A stretch of 64,000 bases of DNA from Vibrio syngnathi (GCF_002119525.1 NZ_CP017916.1:496001-560000); one strand, 5' to 3'; counted from the stretch's first letter, positions 30,475-39,987 are shown. Numbers and translations are program-made. The notes: a model not told the origin generated them from the letters alone.

Positions 30475-31596
30475 ATGGCAACAGTTAGCCTGCGTAAAGT
30501 AGAAAAACAGTACGATAATGGTTTTAAAGCCGTACACGGAATTGACTTAGATATTCACGAAGGTGAGTTCATGGTATTTGTGGGGCCGTCTGGTTGCGCC
30601 AAATCTACCACATTGCGAATGATTGCTGGCTTAGAAGATATCTCGGCAGGTGAAGTGCGTATTGGCGATAGAGTGGTGAATGATTTAGCGCCTAAAGAGC
30701 GTGGTATTGCCATGGTATTCCAAAACTATGCGTTGTACCCACACAAAACGGTCTTCGATAACATGGCCTTTGGTTTGAAAATGCAAAAGCGACCAAAAGA
30801 AGAGATCAAACAACGCGTAGAAGATGCCGCTGAAAAACTAGAAATCACTGATCTCCTGTATCGTAAGCCTAAAGAAATGTCGGGTGGTCAGCGTCAGCGT
30901 GTCGCGGTGGGGCGAGCTATTGTTCGTAAACCGGACGTGTTCTTATTTGATGAGCCTCTATCCAACCTTGATGCCAAACTGCGTGTTTCGATGCGTGTGA
31001 AAATCGCACAATTGCACAAGTCTCTTAAAGATGAAGGTAACCCTGCGACCATGATTTATGTCACGCACGATCAAACGGAAGCTTTAACCTTAGGCGACCG
31101 TATTTGTGTATTAAATCAAGGTAATATTATGCAGGTGGACACGCCGACCAACTTGTACAACGCGCCACAGAACAAGTTTGTGGCGGGTTTTATCGGTTCC
31201 CCAGCCATGAATCTAGTGAACACGACCCTGCGTAAGTTAGGTGATGACATTTACGTGGAACTTGCCCCTGGCGCGCAAATTATTATCCCTAAACGTTTAC
31301 AAGAAAAGCTTGTGGATCATATTGATAAGCCAGTGTGTCTAGGCATTCGACCTGAACATATAGATATTGCTGCTGATGATGAGATGGTGAACGTACACCC
31401 TGGTGAGCTGACCGTGGTTGAAAACTTAGGGAATGAAAAATACCTGTATTTCAAATTGGGTGATAACGAAATTGTCGCGCGAGTGAACAACCAAAGCATA
31501 AGTACATCAGATATTGGCAGCCAAGTACGTTTCAACTTTGATTCTGCGTTCTGTCATATTTTTGATGGGGAAACTGAGCAGAATCTGACGTTGTAA
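30475..31596 (+). CDS. Carbohydrate ABC transporter ATPase, MalK/MsmX type
   Basis: Energises the MalF/MalG-type permease pair encoded at 23.5-25.7 kb. Walker A GPSGCAKST (37-45), Q-loop in VFQNYALYP, signature MSGGQRQRVAVGRAI, Walker B VFLFDEPLSNLD and switch His in YVTHDQTEA are followed by a C-terminal TOBE/MalK regulatory domain (about 240-373, GIRPEHIDI). Walker A has Ala42 where the last glycine before Lys is usual. The ATP site is otherwise complete. The ATPase is the only ABC ATPase in this locus, so it is the natural partner. Confidence 0.93.
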   Translation: MATVSLRKVEKQYDNGFKAVHGIDLDIHEGEFMVFVGPSGCAKSTTLRMIAGLEDISAGEVRIGDRVVNDLAPKERGIAMVFQNYALYPHKTVFDNMAFGLKMQKRPKEEIKQRVEDAAEKLEITDLLYRKPKEMSGGQRQRVAVGRAIVRKPDVFLFDEPLSNLDAKLRVSMRVKIAQLHKSLKDEGNPATMIYVTHDQTEALTLGDRICVLNQGNIMQVDTPTNLYNAPQNKFVAGFIGSPAMNLVNTTLRKLGDDIYVELAPGAQIIIPKRLQEKLVDHIDKPVCLGIRPEHIDIAADDEMVNVHPGELTVVENLGNEKYLYFKLGDNEIVARVNNQSISTSDIGSQVRFNFDSAFCHIFDGETEQNLTL

Positions 31597-31907
31597 GTTT
31601 ATTTTTTATAACGAAAATGCTTCACAACAAAAAGTGTCAATAAGATCAAAACAGTAAAAGCTATTACTCTACAAGACTTACCTTAACAACATACCCTGAG
31701 CCTGCCTGCTAGGTTCAGGGCATTACCCGAATTCTAATAAATATAAATGATCCTGAGAATTATTTCTTAAGGCTTTGTCGTACCTGAAATTTACTGTTGC
31801 TGATAGACCTCATTATGGTGATTTAACGTAACAGCTATAGAGCGCGGCATTAATAAAAAGCAAAAACAAAATAAAACGAAACCCATAACGTGAATAAAGG
31901 ACGACAC
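31597..31907. other. Intergenic region malK-amylase
   Basis: 311 bases, AT-rich, no gene. One hairpin is clear: CCCTGAGCCT (31694-31703) with AGGTTCAGGG (31711-31720), without a T-run. TTGTCGTACCT at 31775 weakly resembles the candidate operator at 27074. Confidence 0.55.
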
Positions 31908-33779
31908 ATGAAGAATAAGCTTATTGTGCTATCAGCATTACTGGCTTCCCTACCTGCTATGGCAGATTGGAACCAGGCCTATTTCCGTGGTACCGCCAAT
32001 AACTGGCAAGCTGAATCTATGGTTAAAGTGAAAGCAAACCACTGGCAAATAGTGAAAAAATTTAACACCGGTGATGGAACGAACTCTCCTAGTTTTAAGG
32101 TTGATCGCTTTGGTGATTGGTCTGAAAACTATCCTCTATCAAATTTCTCTGTTGACCCTAATAAAACCTACGAAATTAATTTCTATGACGACACGAATAA
32201 AGTGGTGGTCCATGAAAAACTGCCCTTTGATATGCGTGATGAAACCATGTATTTCGTATTTCTTGACCGTTTCTATGATGGCGATTCAGCCAATAATACA
32301 GCGACGGGTGCCGACATGTATTCGGCAGACAAATCGGATTTCAAAAAATACTTTGGTGGTGACTTAAAAGGTTTAACTGCAAAGCTAGATTACTTGCATG
32401 ATATGGGGATCACGGCCATTTGGATAACGCCTCCAGCTGATAACATTAACGTACCTGACAGTCGGGGTGGAGCTGGTTACCACGGCTACTGGGGACGTGA
32501 CTTTTTTAAAGTTGATGAGCACCTAGGTACCGTTGAAGATTTTAAAGCATTAAAGACGAAAATGGATAGCTACGGCATGAAACTCGTGCTGGACTATGCG
32601 CCTAATCACTCTAACCCTGATGATGAAGGGGAATACGGTGCACTTTATAAAAAGGGTGTCCGAGTTACCGACTACAAAAATGATAATGCAGGGTATTACC
32701 ATCATAATGGAGCGATCGCTGAAAACGGTAAAGATTGGGAATGGAACGACGCATGGGCAGTTCGTAATAAAACCTTGTTTAACTTAACCGATTTTGACCA
32801 ACGTAAAGATGGTCCTGCGCGTCAGTACTTGATTGATGGCGCGAAATTCTGGGTAGATTTAGGGGTGGATGCGATTCGTATTGATGCGGTGAAACATATG
32901 GATAAAGAGTTTATCCAAGATTTTACCGGACAAATAAACGCCTACGCGAAGAAAAGCCAAGGCAAAGACTTCTATTTCTTTGGTGAGTGGATGGATTCAG
33001 GTGCTGACGCAACGGGATCAAACTTTGCCTCTATCGATTTTGCCAATACATCAGGTTCTGCACTGCTTGATTTTGGCTTGAGAAACACCATTGAGAATGC
33101 CTTGCTAAACCACAATGGTACTGGCATGTATGCTATTAATAACTACATGAAGCTGAGAGACCAAAAATTCACAAGCAGTGATTGGCAAGTGGTGTTCTTA
33201 GATAACCACGATGCGTCACGTATCTCTACCGTTTTACGCTCAGACGCGAAGAACTTTGGCGCAGGTAAAGACAAGTGGGGTGGTCGTCAAAGTGTTGCAT
33301 TTGCACAAGACAGAGTGGAGCTGGGTTTAGCGCTTATTATGACCTCTCGTGGCATTCCTTGTATTTATTACGGAACAGAGCACTACGCGGCTAACTTCAC
33401 TACCAATGGTTTTGGCCAGCAAGGTAATGACCCATACAACCGTGAAATGATGCCAAGTTTTGATAAAACGACCAATGCTTACAAGATGATAAGAACATTG
33501 AGTAAGTTACGTAAGGACAGCTATGCGGTGCAGCAAGGTGATTATATCGAGCGTTGGATAAGCAATGATGTATTGGTGTATGAACGTAACGCAGGCGATG
33601 ACGTAGTTGTGGTTGCAATGAACCTCGGTCAAGGTACATCGGTTAACGCGGTGAACTTAGGATTGGCAAACGGAACTTACGACAGTGTATTAGGCACTGA
33701 CCAAGTCGTTGTTTCTAATGGCAGCGGTACATTTAATCTAGACCAAAATGAAGTGGTTATCTTACGCACTAAGCACTAA
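31908..33779 (+). CDS. Secreted GH13 alpha-amylase / CGTase-like enzyme
   Basis: Secreted alpha-glucan degrading or transferring enzyme. Signal peptide about 19 residues (LIVLSALLASLPAMA), an N-terminal starch-binding-like beta domain (about 20-105, WNQAYFRGTANNW), then the GH13 barrel: region I DYAPNH (229-234), nucleophile Asp326 in DAIRIDAVKHM, acid/base Glu360 in FFGEW and Asp435 in FLDNHDASR, followed by a C-terminal beta domain. DAVKHM, FGEW and APNH recall CGTases and related maltogenic enzymes, so cyclodextrin formation is possible. GTG at 31890 is less likely than the ATG at 31908, which follows AAAGGA. 623 aa. Confidence 0.87.
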   Translation: MKNKLIVLSALLASLPAMADWNQAYFRGTANNWQAESMVKVKANHWQIVKKFNTGDGTNSPSFKVDRFGDWSENYPLSNFSVDPNKTYEINFYDDTNKVVVHEKLPFDMRDETMYFVFLDRFYDGDSANNTATGADMYSADKSDFKKYFGGDLKGLTAKLDYLHDMGITAIWITPPADNINVPDSRGGAGYHGYWGRDFFKVDEHLGTVEDFKALKTKMDSYGMKLVLDYAPNHSNPDDEGEYGALYKKGVRVTDYKNDNAGYYHHNGAIAENGKDWEWNDAWAVRNKTLFNLTDFDQRKDGPARQYLIDGAKFWVDLGVDAIRIDAVKHMDKEFIQDFTGQINAYAKKSQGKDFYFFGEWMDSGADATGSNFASIDFANTSGSALLDFGLRNTIENALLNHNGTGMYAINNYMKLRDQKFTSSDWQVVFLDNHDASRISTVLRSDAKNFGAGKDKWGGRQSVAFAQDRVELGLALIMTSRGIPCIYYGTEHYAANFTTNGFGQQGNDPYNREMMPSFDKTTNAYKMIRTLSKLRKDSYAVQQGDYIERWISNDVLVYERNAGDDVVVVAMNLGQGTSVNAVNLGLANGTYDSVLGTDQVVVSNGSGTFNLDQNEVVILRTKH

Positions 33780-33839
33780 CAGGTAATACAGGCTATTGAT
33801 AACGGTTTTACTGGTTTTCGATTGAGTATCAACAGCATA

Positions 33840-33876
33840 AACCTCGTACATAGTGTGCGAGGTTTTTTTGTTTTTC
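33840..33876 (+). terminator. Rho-independent terminator after the secreted amylase
   Basis: AACCTCGTACA / TGTGCGAGGTT hairpin with TAG loop followed by TTTTTGTTTTT. Confidence 0.9.
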
Positions 33877-34028
33877 TTCGCTTGAGCTAGTGGAATATTC
33901 TTCATTTTATCGAATTCCAACTAAAATCCTGTCCAAGGGTGTCTTTTCTACAAGAAAACTAGTCGAAGCCTTAACCATGATCTACAATACGGCAAAATTC
34001 TAACTCGACTATTTTCAGGAAGAGCTGC

Positions 34029-36611
34029 ATGTACATGAGCACTGATGAGGTTCGCAACGCGTTCCTTAAGTTCTTTGAGAGCAAAGAACACCAAATCGTA
34101 GACAGTTCATCGTTAGTTCCACATAACGATCCAACCCTGCTATTTACTAACGCAGGCATGAACCAATTCAAAGATTGCTTCTTAGGCGCAGAAAAACGTG
34201 CCTACACTCGAGCAACTACGGCTCAGCGTTGTGTACGTGCGGGTGGTAAACACAATGACCTTGAAAACGTAGGTTTCACGGCTCGTCACCACACGTTCTT
34301 CGAAATGCTAGGCAACTTCAGCTTTGGCGACTACTTCAAAGAAGAAGCGATTGGCTTTGCTTGGGAATTCCTGACTGAAACGCTCGGTCTGCCAAAAGAT
34401 CGCCTGTTAGTAACGGTTTACGAGACAGATGACGAAGCATTCGAAATCTGGAACAAGAAAGTGGGCATCCCAGCTGACAAGATTGTTCGCATCGGCGACA
34501 AAGAAGGTGGCAAGAAGTTTGAATCTGATAACTTCTGGACAATGGGTGACACAGGTCCTTGTGGTCCATGTACTGAAATCTTCTACGATCACGGTGAGCA
34601 CATCTGGGGCGGTCGCCCTGGTACACCTGAAGAAGATGGTGACCGTTTCATCGAGATTTGGAACAACGTATTCATGCAGTTCAACCGTCACGCTGACGGC
34701 ACTATGGAACCGCTACCTAAGCCAGCTGTAGATACTGGTATGGGTATTGAGCGTATCTCTGCAATCATGCAGGGCGTTCACTCTAACTACGAAATTGATG
34801 TATTCCAAAAGCTAATCAAAGCGACAGCAGAAGTAGTGGGTCACGACGATCTATCTAACCAATCTCTGCGCGTTATTGCTGACCACATCCGTTCTTGTTC
34901 ATTCCTAATCGCTGATGGCGTAATGCCTTCAAACGAAGGTCGTGGCTACGTTCTACGTCGTATTATTCGTCGTGCAGTTCGTCACGGTAACAAGATTGGT
35001 GCACAAGGCGTGTTCTTTCACAAACTTGTGGGTGTTCTGGCTGAAGTGATGGGTTCTGCGGCTGAAGAGCTTAAGAAACAGCAAGAGCTTGTTGAAAAAG
35101 TACTTCGCATCGAAGAAGAGAACTTTGGTCGCACGCTAGAGCGTGGCATGGTTATCCTTAACGACGCATTAGACGCACTTGAAGGCAAAGAGCTTGACGG
35201 TGAAACAGTCTTCAAACTTTACGATACATACGGCTTCCCAGCTGACCTTACTAACGATGTAGCTCGTGAACGCGACTTTACTATCGATGAAGCAGGCTTT
35301 GAGAAGGCGATGGAAGCACAGCGTAAGCGTGCACGTGAAGCGGGTCAGTTCGGTACTGATTACAACGCAACGATCAAAGTAGACACGAACACTGAGTTCT
35401 GTGGTTACACAGGTACTGAAGGTGCGGGTGAGATTTCTGCGTTATTCGTTGACGGCGAAGAGGTATCTTCACTATCGGCTGGCGACAAAGCAATCATCAT
35501 CCTTGAAGAGACACCATTCTACGCAGAGTCAGGCGGTCAATGTGGTGACGCTGGTACGCTAAGCACTGCGTCGGGTCTATTCAAAGTACAAGATACTCAG
35601 AAGCTAGGTAATGCATTTGCACACCACGGTGAGCTAGTTGAAGGCGTATTTGCTCAAGGCGATAAAGTAGAAGCGCGTGTTGATGCTGAGCGTCGTGCTG
35701 CTATCTCACTAAACCACTCTGCAACTCACTTACTTCACTCTGCATTGCGCGAAGTGCTAGGTGAGCACGTTGCTCAGAAAGGTTCTTTAGTTAAGCCAGA
35801 CAACCTACGTTTTGACTTCTCTAACCTTGAAGCGGTAACACCTGCACAGATTAAAGAAGTAGAGCGTCTAGTTAACGCACAAGTTCGTAAGAATCATGTG
35901 ATTGAAACGAACATCATGGACATCGAGTCAGCGAAAGAAAAAGGTGCGATGGCACTGTTTGGCGAGAAGTACGATGATGAAGTTCGCGTTCTGTCTATGG
36001 GCGATTTCTCTACTGAGCTTTGTGGTGGTATCCACGCGAGCAACACGGGTGATATCGGTCTATTCAAGATCACTTCTGAAGGTGGTATTGCTGCGGGTAT
36101 TCGTCGTATTGAAGCGGTAACGGGTGAAGCTGCTCTAGATGCAGTTGATGCTCAGAATAACGCTTACGAAGAGAAATTGGCTGAATCAGCTAAGAAAGCG
36201 AAATCGCTAGAGAAAGAAATCCAACTACTTAAAGAAAAGATGGCTGCAGCTGAAGGTGCAAACATCATGGGTAAAGTAGAAGAGATCTCTGGTACTAAGG
36301 TACTGGTTGCTGCCATTGAAGGCGCAGACAACAAGAACCTACGTACTATGGTTGATAACGCTAAAAATCAAGTAGGTAGCGGCATCATCCTGATCGCGAA
36401 CGTAGCAGACGGTAAAGTTGGCCTGATTGCTGGCGTAACTAAAGACCTTATCGGCAAAGTTAAAGCGGGTGACCTCGTTAAGATGGTTGCTGAGCAAGTT
36501 GGCGGTAAAGGCGGCGGTCGTCCAGATATGGCTCAAGCGGGTGGTACTGACGTTGAAGCACTACCTGAAGCGCTTAAATCAGTACGTATTTGGCTTGAAG
36601 AGCGTCTTTAA
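34029..36611 (+). CDS. alaS: Alanine--tRNA ligase
   Basis: Charges tRNA-Ala and edits mischarged Ser and Gly. N-terminal class II core begins [18 protein letters not shown] with the conserved motif 2 segment [15 protein letters not shown] and [15 protein letters not shown]; tRNA-recognition domain in the middle; editing domain with [16 protein letters not shown] and the distal [11 protein letters not shown] zinc site; C-Ala domain at the end with [11 protein letters not shown]. 860 aa is normal. ATG 34029 follows [16 protein letters not shown] from 34035 is an alternative. In most vibrios recX precedes alaS; here the amylase terminator does. Confidence 0.97.
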   Translation: MYMSTDEVRNAFLKFFESKEHQIVDSSSLVPHNDPTLLFTNAGMNQFKDCFLGAEKRAYTRATTAQRCVRAGGKHNDLENVGFTARHHTFFEMLGNFSFGDYFKEEAIGFAWEFLTETLGLPKDRLLVTVYETDDEAFEIWNKKVGIPADKIVRIGDKEGGKKFESDNFWTMGDTGPCGPCTEIFYDHGEHIWGGRPGTPEEDGDRFIEIWNNVFMQFNRHADGTMEPLPKPAVDTGMGIERISAIMQGVHSNYEIDVFQKLIKATAEVVGHDDLSNQSLRVIADHIRSCSFLIADGVMPSNEGRGYVLRRIIRRAVRHGNKIGAQGVFFHKLVGVLAEVMGSAAEELKKQQELVEKVLRIEEENFGRTLERGMVILNDALDALEGKELDGETVFKLYDTYGFPADLTNDVARERDFTIDEAGFEKAMEAQRKRAREAGQFGTDYNATIKVDTNTEFCGYTGTEGAGEISALFVDGEEVSSLSAGDKAIIILEETPFYAESGGQCGDAGTLSTASGLFKVQDTQKLGNAFAHHGELVEGVFAQGDKVEARVDAERRAAISLNHSATHLLHSALREVLGEHVAQKGSLVKPDNLRFDFSNLEAVTPAQIKEVERLVNAQVRKNHVIETNIMDIESAKEKGAMALFGEKYDDEVRVLSMGDFSTELCGGIHASNTGDIGLFKITSEGGIAAGIRRIEAVTGEAALDAVDAQNNAYEEKLAESAKKAKSLEKEIQLLKEKMAAAEGANIMGKVEEISGTKVLVAAIEGADNKNLRTMVDNAKNQVGSGIILIANVADGKVGLIAGVTKDLIGKVKAGDLVKMVAEQVGGKGGGRPDMAQAGGTDVEALPEALKSVRIWLEERL

Positions 36612-36628
36612 GCTTAAGTAATTGATAC

Positions 36629-36666
36629 AAAGATGCCCAATCAACTGATTGGGCATCTTTTATTTT
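36629..36666 (+). terminator. Rho-independent terminator of alaS
   Basis: Stem AAAGATGCCCAATCA / TGATTGGGCATCTTT around AC, followed by TATTTT. Confidence 0.9.
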
Positions 36667-36703
36667 GTCCATTGGAAGAACCTTTGAAAAAGGTTTGATT
36701 GAG

Positions 36704-36753
36704 ATTAACCAAGAAGGCTAATGGTAACGTTAGACTCCTTGGTTAATTTTTTA
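36704..36753 (+). terminator. Second hairpin ahead of lysC
   Basis: ATTAACCAAG (36704-36713) pairs with CTTGGTTAAT (36738-36747) and is followed by TTTTTATT. It may back up the alaS terminator or attenuate a transcript entering lysC; it is too small for a lysine riboswitch. Confidence 0.55.
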
Positions 36754-36831
36754 TTGCTTCGCCATGACGCGGAGTATGTGTTTTTTTGTCATATATAGAC
36801 ATTGGTCTTGGGAAGGTGAGGAAGGGTGAAA

Positions 36832-38013
36832 ATGCCTCTTATCGTGCAGAAATTTGGTGGAACGTCGGTGGGTTCAATTGAACGAATCCATCATGTAGCA
36901 GAAAAAATCATTGAAGCGAAAAATGAAGGGAACCAGATCCTGGTTGTCGTTTCTGCTATGTCAGGTGAAACAAATCGGTTAGTTAACTTAGCTTCACAAG
37001 TTGATAGCGTACCAAACGCTAGAGAGTTGGATGTGCTGTTAACGGCCGGAGAACAAGTTTCCATGGCTTTGTTGGCGATGACGTTGCACAAGTTGGGTTA
37101 TGAAGCGACATCGATGACTGGCTATCAAGCCAAAATACACACCGATTCTAATCATAATAATGCGACGATTGAGCGTATTGATACCGCTCCTATTAAAGCG
37201 CTGTTAGATGATGACCAGATTGTCATTGTTGCTGGCTTTCAAGGCGTTAATGCAAAAGGCGATATCACGACATTAGGTCGAGGTGGTTCAGACACCACTG
37301 CGGTTGCGTTGGCTGGAGCACTTCAAGCGAAAGAGTGTCAGATCTATACTGATGTTGATGGTGTTTACTCTTGCGACCCCAGAGTCGTGAAATATTCGAA
37401 AAAATTAGATACCTTAGACTTTCCGTCTATGGAAGAAATGGCTCGTAGAGGCGCAAAGGTATTACACCTGCCGTGTGTTCAGTTTGCGTGGCACCACAAT
37501 GTACCACTGAGAGTGCTTTCAAGTTTTGAAGAAGGCGAGGGCACGTTGATCGCTGGTCACCAGTGTTTGAATGATATTGCTGGCATTGCCATTCAAAGAG
37601 ATATGGTGCGTATTGAGTGTTTGAATGAAGATTTACCATCTTTCATATCGCATTGCCAACTGTTAGGGATCGAAGTCTGTAGTGTGATCGAGGAAACAGA
37701 ACGAGCAGCACTCATTATTAAACAAGACATAAGTGCTAAATTAAAACTAGTTTTTGCAGAAAAAATCCGTAATAGTGAACAGGTTAGTTTGTTAACTGTG
37801 GTAGGAAGCCGAACACAAGATATTGTGGTCAGTTCACATGGATTGTTGTCTGAAGGCGAAATTGATGTACAACATCACTTATTGCAGCAGCAGTCTTTAA
37901 CTTTGGTGATATCACCAACGCAAGTCGATATGGCTGCTAACATATTACACAATGCATACATCGTAGCGCGTGAAACACAGGGTTATCCTAAAAAAGAAGT
38001 GCATTTTGGTTAA
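36832..38013 (+). CDS. lysC: Aspartate kinase (monofunctional)
   Basis: Phosphorylates aspartate, the first step toward lysine, threonine and methionine. Kinase domain starts MPLIVQKFGGTSVGSIERI; GFQGVNAKGDITTLGRGGSDTTA and YTDVDGVYSCDPR are the nucleotide and substrate motifs; two ACT domains occupy the C-terminal 130 residues. 393 aa fits LysC-type kinases without a fused dehydrogenase. AGGAAGG at 36819-36825 with a 6-base gap selects ATG 36832 over the GTG at 36826. The symbol follows the vibrio alaS-aspartokinase-csrA order; feedback specificity is not readable. Confidence 0.9.
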   Translation: MPLIVQKFGGTSVGSIERIHHVAEKIIEAKNEGNQILVVVSAMSGETNRLVNLASQVDSVPNARELDVLLTAGEQVSMALLAMTLHKLGYEATSMTGYQAKIHTDSNHNNATIERIDTAPIKALLDDDQIVIVAGFQGVNAKGDITTLGRGGSDTTAVALAGALQAKECQIYTDVDGVYSCDPRVVKYSKKLDTLDFPSMEEMARRGAKVLHLPCVQFAWHHNVPLRVLSSFEEGEGTLIAGHQCLNDIAGIAIQRDMVRIECLNEDLPSFISHCQLLGIEVCSVIEETERAALIIKQDISAKLKLVFAEKIRNSEQVSLLTVVGSRTQDIVVSSHGLLSEGEIDVQHHLLQQQSLTLVISPTQVDMAANILHNAYIVARETQGYPKKEVHFG

Positions 38014-38105
38014 ATAAACTCAATCGATAGTTTACGAAAATATAACTTTTGTTGGATAATGCTCTCGTAGCTAGATAAATTTAGAGATTACTCAAGGAGC
38101 AAAGA

Positions 38106-38303
38106 ATGCTAATTTTGACTCGCCGTGTTGGCGAAACACTGATGATTGGTGATGAAGTAACAGTTACTGTACTAGGCGTTAAAGGCAACCAAGTACGTAT
38201 TGGTGTTAACGCACCTAAAGAAGTATCTGTTCACCGTGAAGAGATCTACATGCGCATTCAAGCTGAAAAAGGTAATGGTAACGTTGCACCTGGCAACTAC
38301 TAA
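38106..38303 (+). CDS. csrA: Carbon storage regulator CsrA
   Basis: Dimeric RNA-binding protein that represses or activates translation at GGA motifs and is counteracted by Csr small RNAs under BarA control. The 65 residues start [24 protein letters not shown], the whole-family signature, and include [12 protein letters not shown] with the RNA-contact Arg44. AAGGAGCAAAGA precedes the ATG. Terminator at 38320. Confidence 0.98.
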   Translation: MLILTRRVGETLMIGDEVTVTVLGVKGNQVRIGVNAPKEVSVHREEIYMRIQAEKGNGNVAPGNY

Positions 38304-38319
38304 TACTTTTGCGTAGAGA

Positions 38320-38349
38320 AAGGGCTAGCATTGTTGCTAGCCTTTTTTG
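38320..38349 (+). terminator. Rho-independent terminator of csrA
   Basis: AGGGCTAGCA / TGCTAGCCTT hairpin with TTGT loop and a T-run. Confidence 0.9.
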
Positions 38350-38775
38350 ATCTTGAGGAACAGAAAAGAACGTTTAGATATACATTGGTTGTATAACTGC
38401 TTTGTTTTGAACTGGCGAAGCGACTGTTTCATTAATCGGTGAAATGCAAACGTGCTGAGTACGAGCGTTTATCTGTTTTTGTTTGCCAAAGCTCAAGATT
38501 TGTTAGTTTACCCTATGGCGCAATTACGCATCCCGTAGTATTGTGCAAACAGCGGTAGCACTTGCTGCTGGATAAATTAGATAATTGTTTTCAGTTGTTT
38601 CTTATGGCTAATCTTTCACCTTAATTTTTAAGGGAAAAAGCGTTAAATTGATCTTATAAGTTCAATTTGCAAGCGCTTTGATTAAATAGCAAACGGTTGG
38701 ATGTTTTTGTCCTATTTTTTTCAATAAAGTGTTTGACATATTTTCGGTAAAACGTAATATGTGCCTCCGCAAGAC
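38350..38775. other. Intergenic region csrA-tRNA array
   Basis: 426 bases with no gene seen. The right end holds the tRNA promoter; the rest shows no recognisable element. Confidence 0.6.
38733..38770 (+). promoter_or_regulatory. Strong tRNA-array promoter with GC-rich discriminator
   Basis: Consensus -35 TTGACA (38733-38738), 16-base spacer, -10 TAATAT (38755-38760), then GTGCCTCCGC, a GC-rich discriminator as found in stringently controlled stable-RNA promoters. The first tRNA starts 15 bases after the -10 box. Confidence 0.85.
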
Positions 38776-38868
38776 GGTGAGGTGGCCGAGAGGCCGAAGG
38801 CGCTCCCCTGCTAAGGGAGTATGTGGTTTATAGCCGCATCGAGGGTTCGAATCCCTCCCTCACCACCA
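38776..38868 (+). tRNA. tRNA-Ser (GCU), copy 1
   Basis: 93 bases including encoded CCA; GGTGAGG / CCTCACC acceptor stem, long variable arm and anticodon GCT in CCCCTGCTAAGGGG-type loop. Its discriminator base is A, whereas copy 2 has the usual G; the D-loop and variable arm also differ by one base each. Confidence 0.95.
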
Positions 38869-38914
38869 TTTCTTGCACGTTTGAATTTGCAAGCAAACAC
38901 AGAAGTAACAATGT

Positions 38915-38991
38915 GCGCCCTTAGCTCAGCTGGATAGAGTACCTGGCTACGAACCAGGCGGTCGGAGGTTCGAATCCTCCAGGGCGCACCA
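38915..38991 (+). tRNA. tRNA-Arg (ACG), copy 1
   Basis: 77 bases with encoded CCA; acceptor GCGCCCT / AGGGCGC, anticodon loop CTACGAA, anticodon ACG (A34 normally deaminated to inosine by TadA, reading CGU, CGC and CGA). Confidence 0.97.
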
Positions 38992-39039
38992 TTCTTTAGA
39001 TTACTTTGTTAAGAAGTAATGGATAAGAATAATGAATTA

Positions 39040-39132
39040 GGTGAGGTGGCCGAGTGGCCGAAGGCGCTCCCCTGCTAAGGGAGTATGTGGTTTGTAGCCG
39101 CATCGAGGGTTCGAATCCCTCCCTCACCGCCA
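39040..39132 (+). tRNA. tRNA-Ser (GCU), copy 2
   Basis: 93 bases including CCA, nearly identical to the first copy but with discriminator G, the standard serine identity base. Ser-Arg order repeats that of the first pair. Confidence 0.96.
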
Positions 39133-39217
39133 TTCATTACAGGCCTATGGCCTTTTTTTTGTTTCGTAGAAACAAGAATGTGATATATTTCACAACTTCT
39201 TCACTTGAAGATACCGT

Positions 39218-39294
39218 GCGCCCTTAGCTCAGCTGGATAGAGTACCTGGCTACGAACCAGGCGGTCGGAGGTTCGAATCCTCCAGGGCGCACCA
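39218..39294 (+). tRNA. tRNA-Arg (ACG), copy 2
   Basis: Identical to the first Arg copy over all 77 bases. It begins the run of tandem Arg units. Confidence 0.97.
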
Positions 39295-39395
39295 CTATTT
39301 AGGGTTTTCATTAATCCTGATGTTGAACGTTTAGTTTTGCTTTATTGTCTTAACTGCTTTATTGCCTTAACTAACAGCTTAATATCGAAACCGTT

Positions 39396-39472
39396 GCGCC
39401 CTTAGCTCAGCTGGATAGAGTACCTGGCTACGAACCAGGCGGTCGGAGGTTCGAATCCTCCAGGGCGCACCA
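39396..39472 (+). tRNA. tRNA-Arg (ACG), copy 3
   Basis: Same 77 bases as the other Arg copies, anticodon ACG, CCA encoded. Confidence 0.97.
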
Positions 39473-39573
39473 CTATTTAGGGTTTTCATTAATCCTGATG
39501 TTGAACGTTTAGTTTTGCTTTATTGTCTTAACTGCTTTATCGCCTTAACTAACAGCTTAATATCGAAACCGTT

Positions 39574-39650
39574 GCGCCCTTAGCTCAGCTGGATAGAGTA
39601 CCTGGCTACGAACCAGGCGGTCGGAGGTTCGAATCCTCCAGGGCGCACCA
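39574..39650 (+). tRNA. tRNA-Arg (ACG), copy 4
   Basis: Same 77 bases, anticodon ACG, CCA encoded; followed by the one shortened spacer. Confidence 0.97.
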
Positions 39651-39733
39651 CTATTTAGGGTTTTCATTAATCCTGATGTTGAACGTTTAGTTTTGCCTAA
39701 TTGCCTTACTTCACAATTAACATCGAAACCGTT

Positions 39734-39810
39734 GCGCCCTTAGCTCAGCTGGATAGAGTACCTGGCTACGAACCAGGCGGTCGGAGGTTCGAATCCTCCA
39801 GGGCGCACCA
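39734..39810 (+). tRNA. tRNA-Arg (ACG), copy 5
   Basis: Same 77 bases, anticodon ACG, CCA encoded. Confidence 0.97.
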
Positions 39811-39910
39811 CTTTTAGGGTTTTCATTAATCCTGATATTGAACGTTTAGTCTTGCTTTGTTGTCTTAACTGCTTTATTGCCTTAACTAACAGCTTAATAT
39901 CGAAACCGTT

Positions 39911-39987
39911 GCGCCCTTAGCTCAGCTGGATAGAGTACCTGGCTACGAACCAGGCGGTCGGAGGTTCGAATCCTCCAGGGCGCACCA
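39911..39987 (+). tRNA. tRNA-Arg (ACG), copy 6
   Basis: Same 77 bases, anticodon ACG, CCA encoded. Confidence 0.97.

Noticed and set aside
19756..33779. Glucan locus as a phage-borne or transposon-borne island
   Set aside because: No integrase, transposase, tRNA target duplication or flanking direct repeats were seen at its edges, and base composition looks like the surroundings.
36704..36825. Possible lysine riboswitch ahead of lysC
   Set aside because: The space is only about 120 bases with a single simple hairpin; the lysine riboswitch needs a much larger multi-helix domain.
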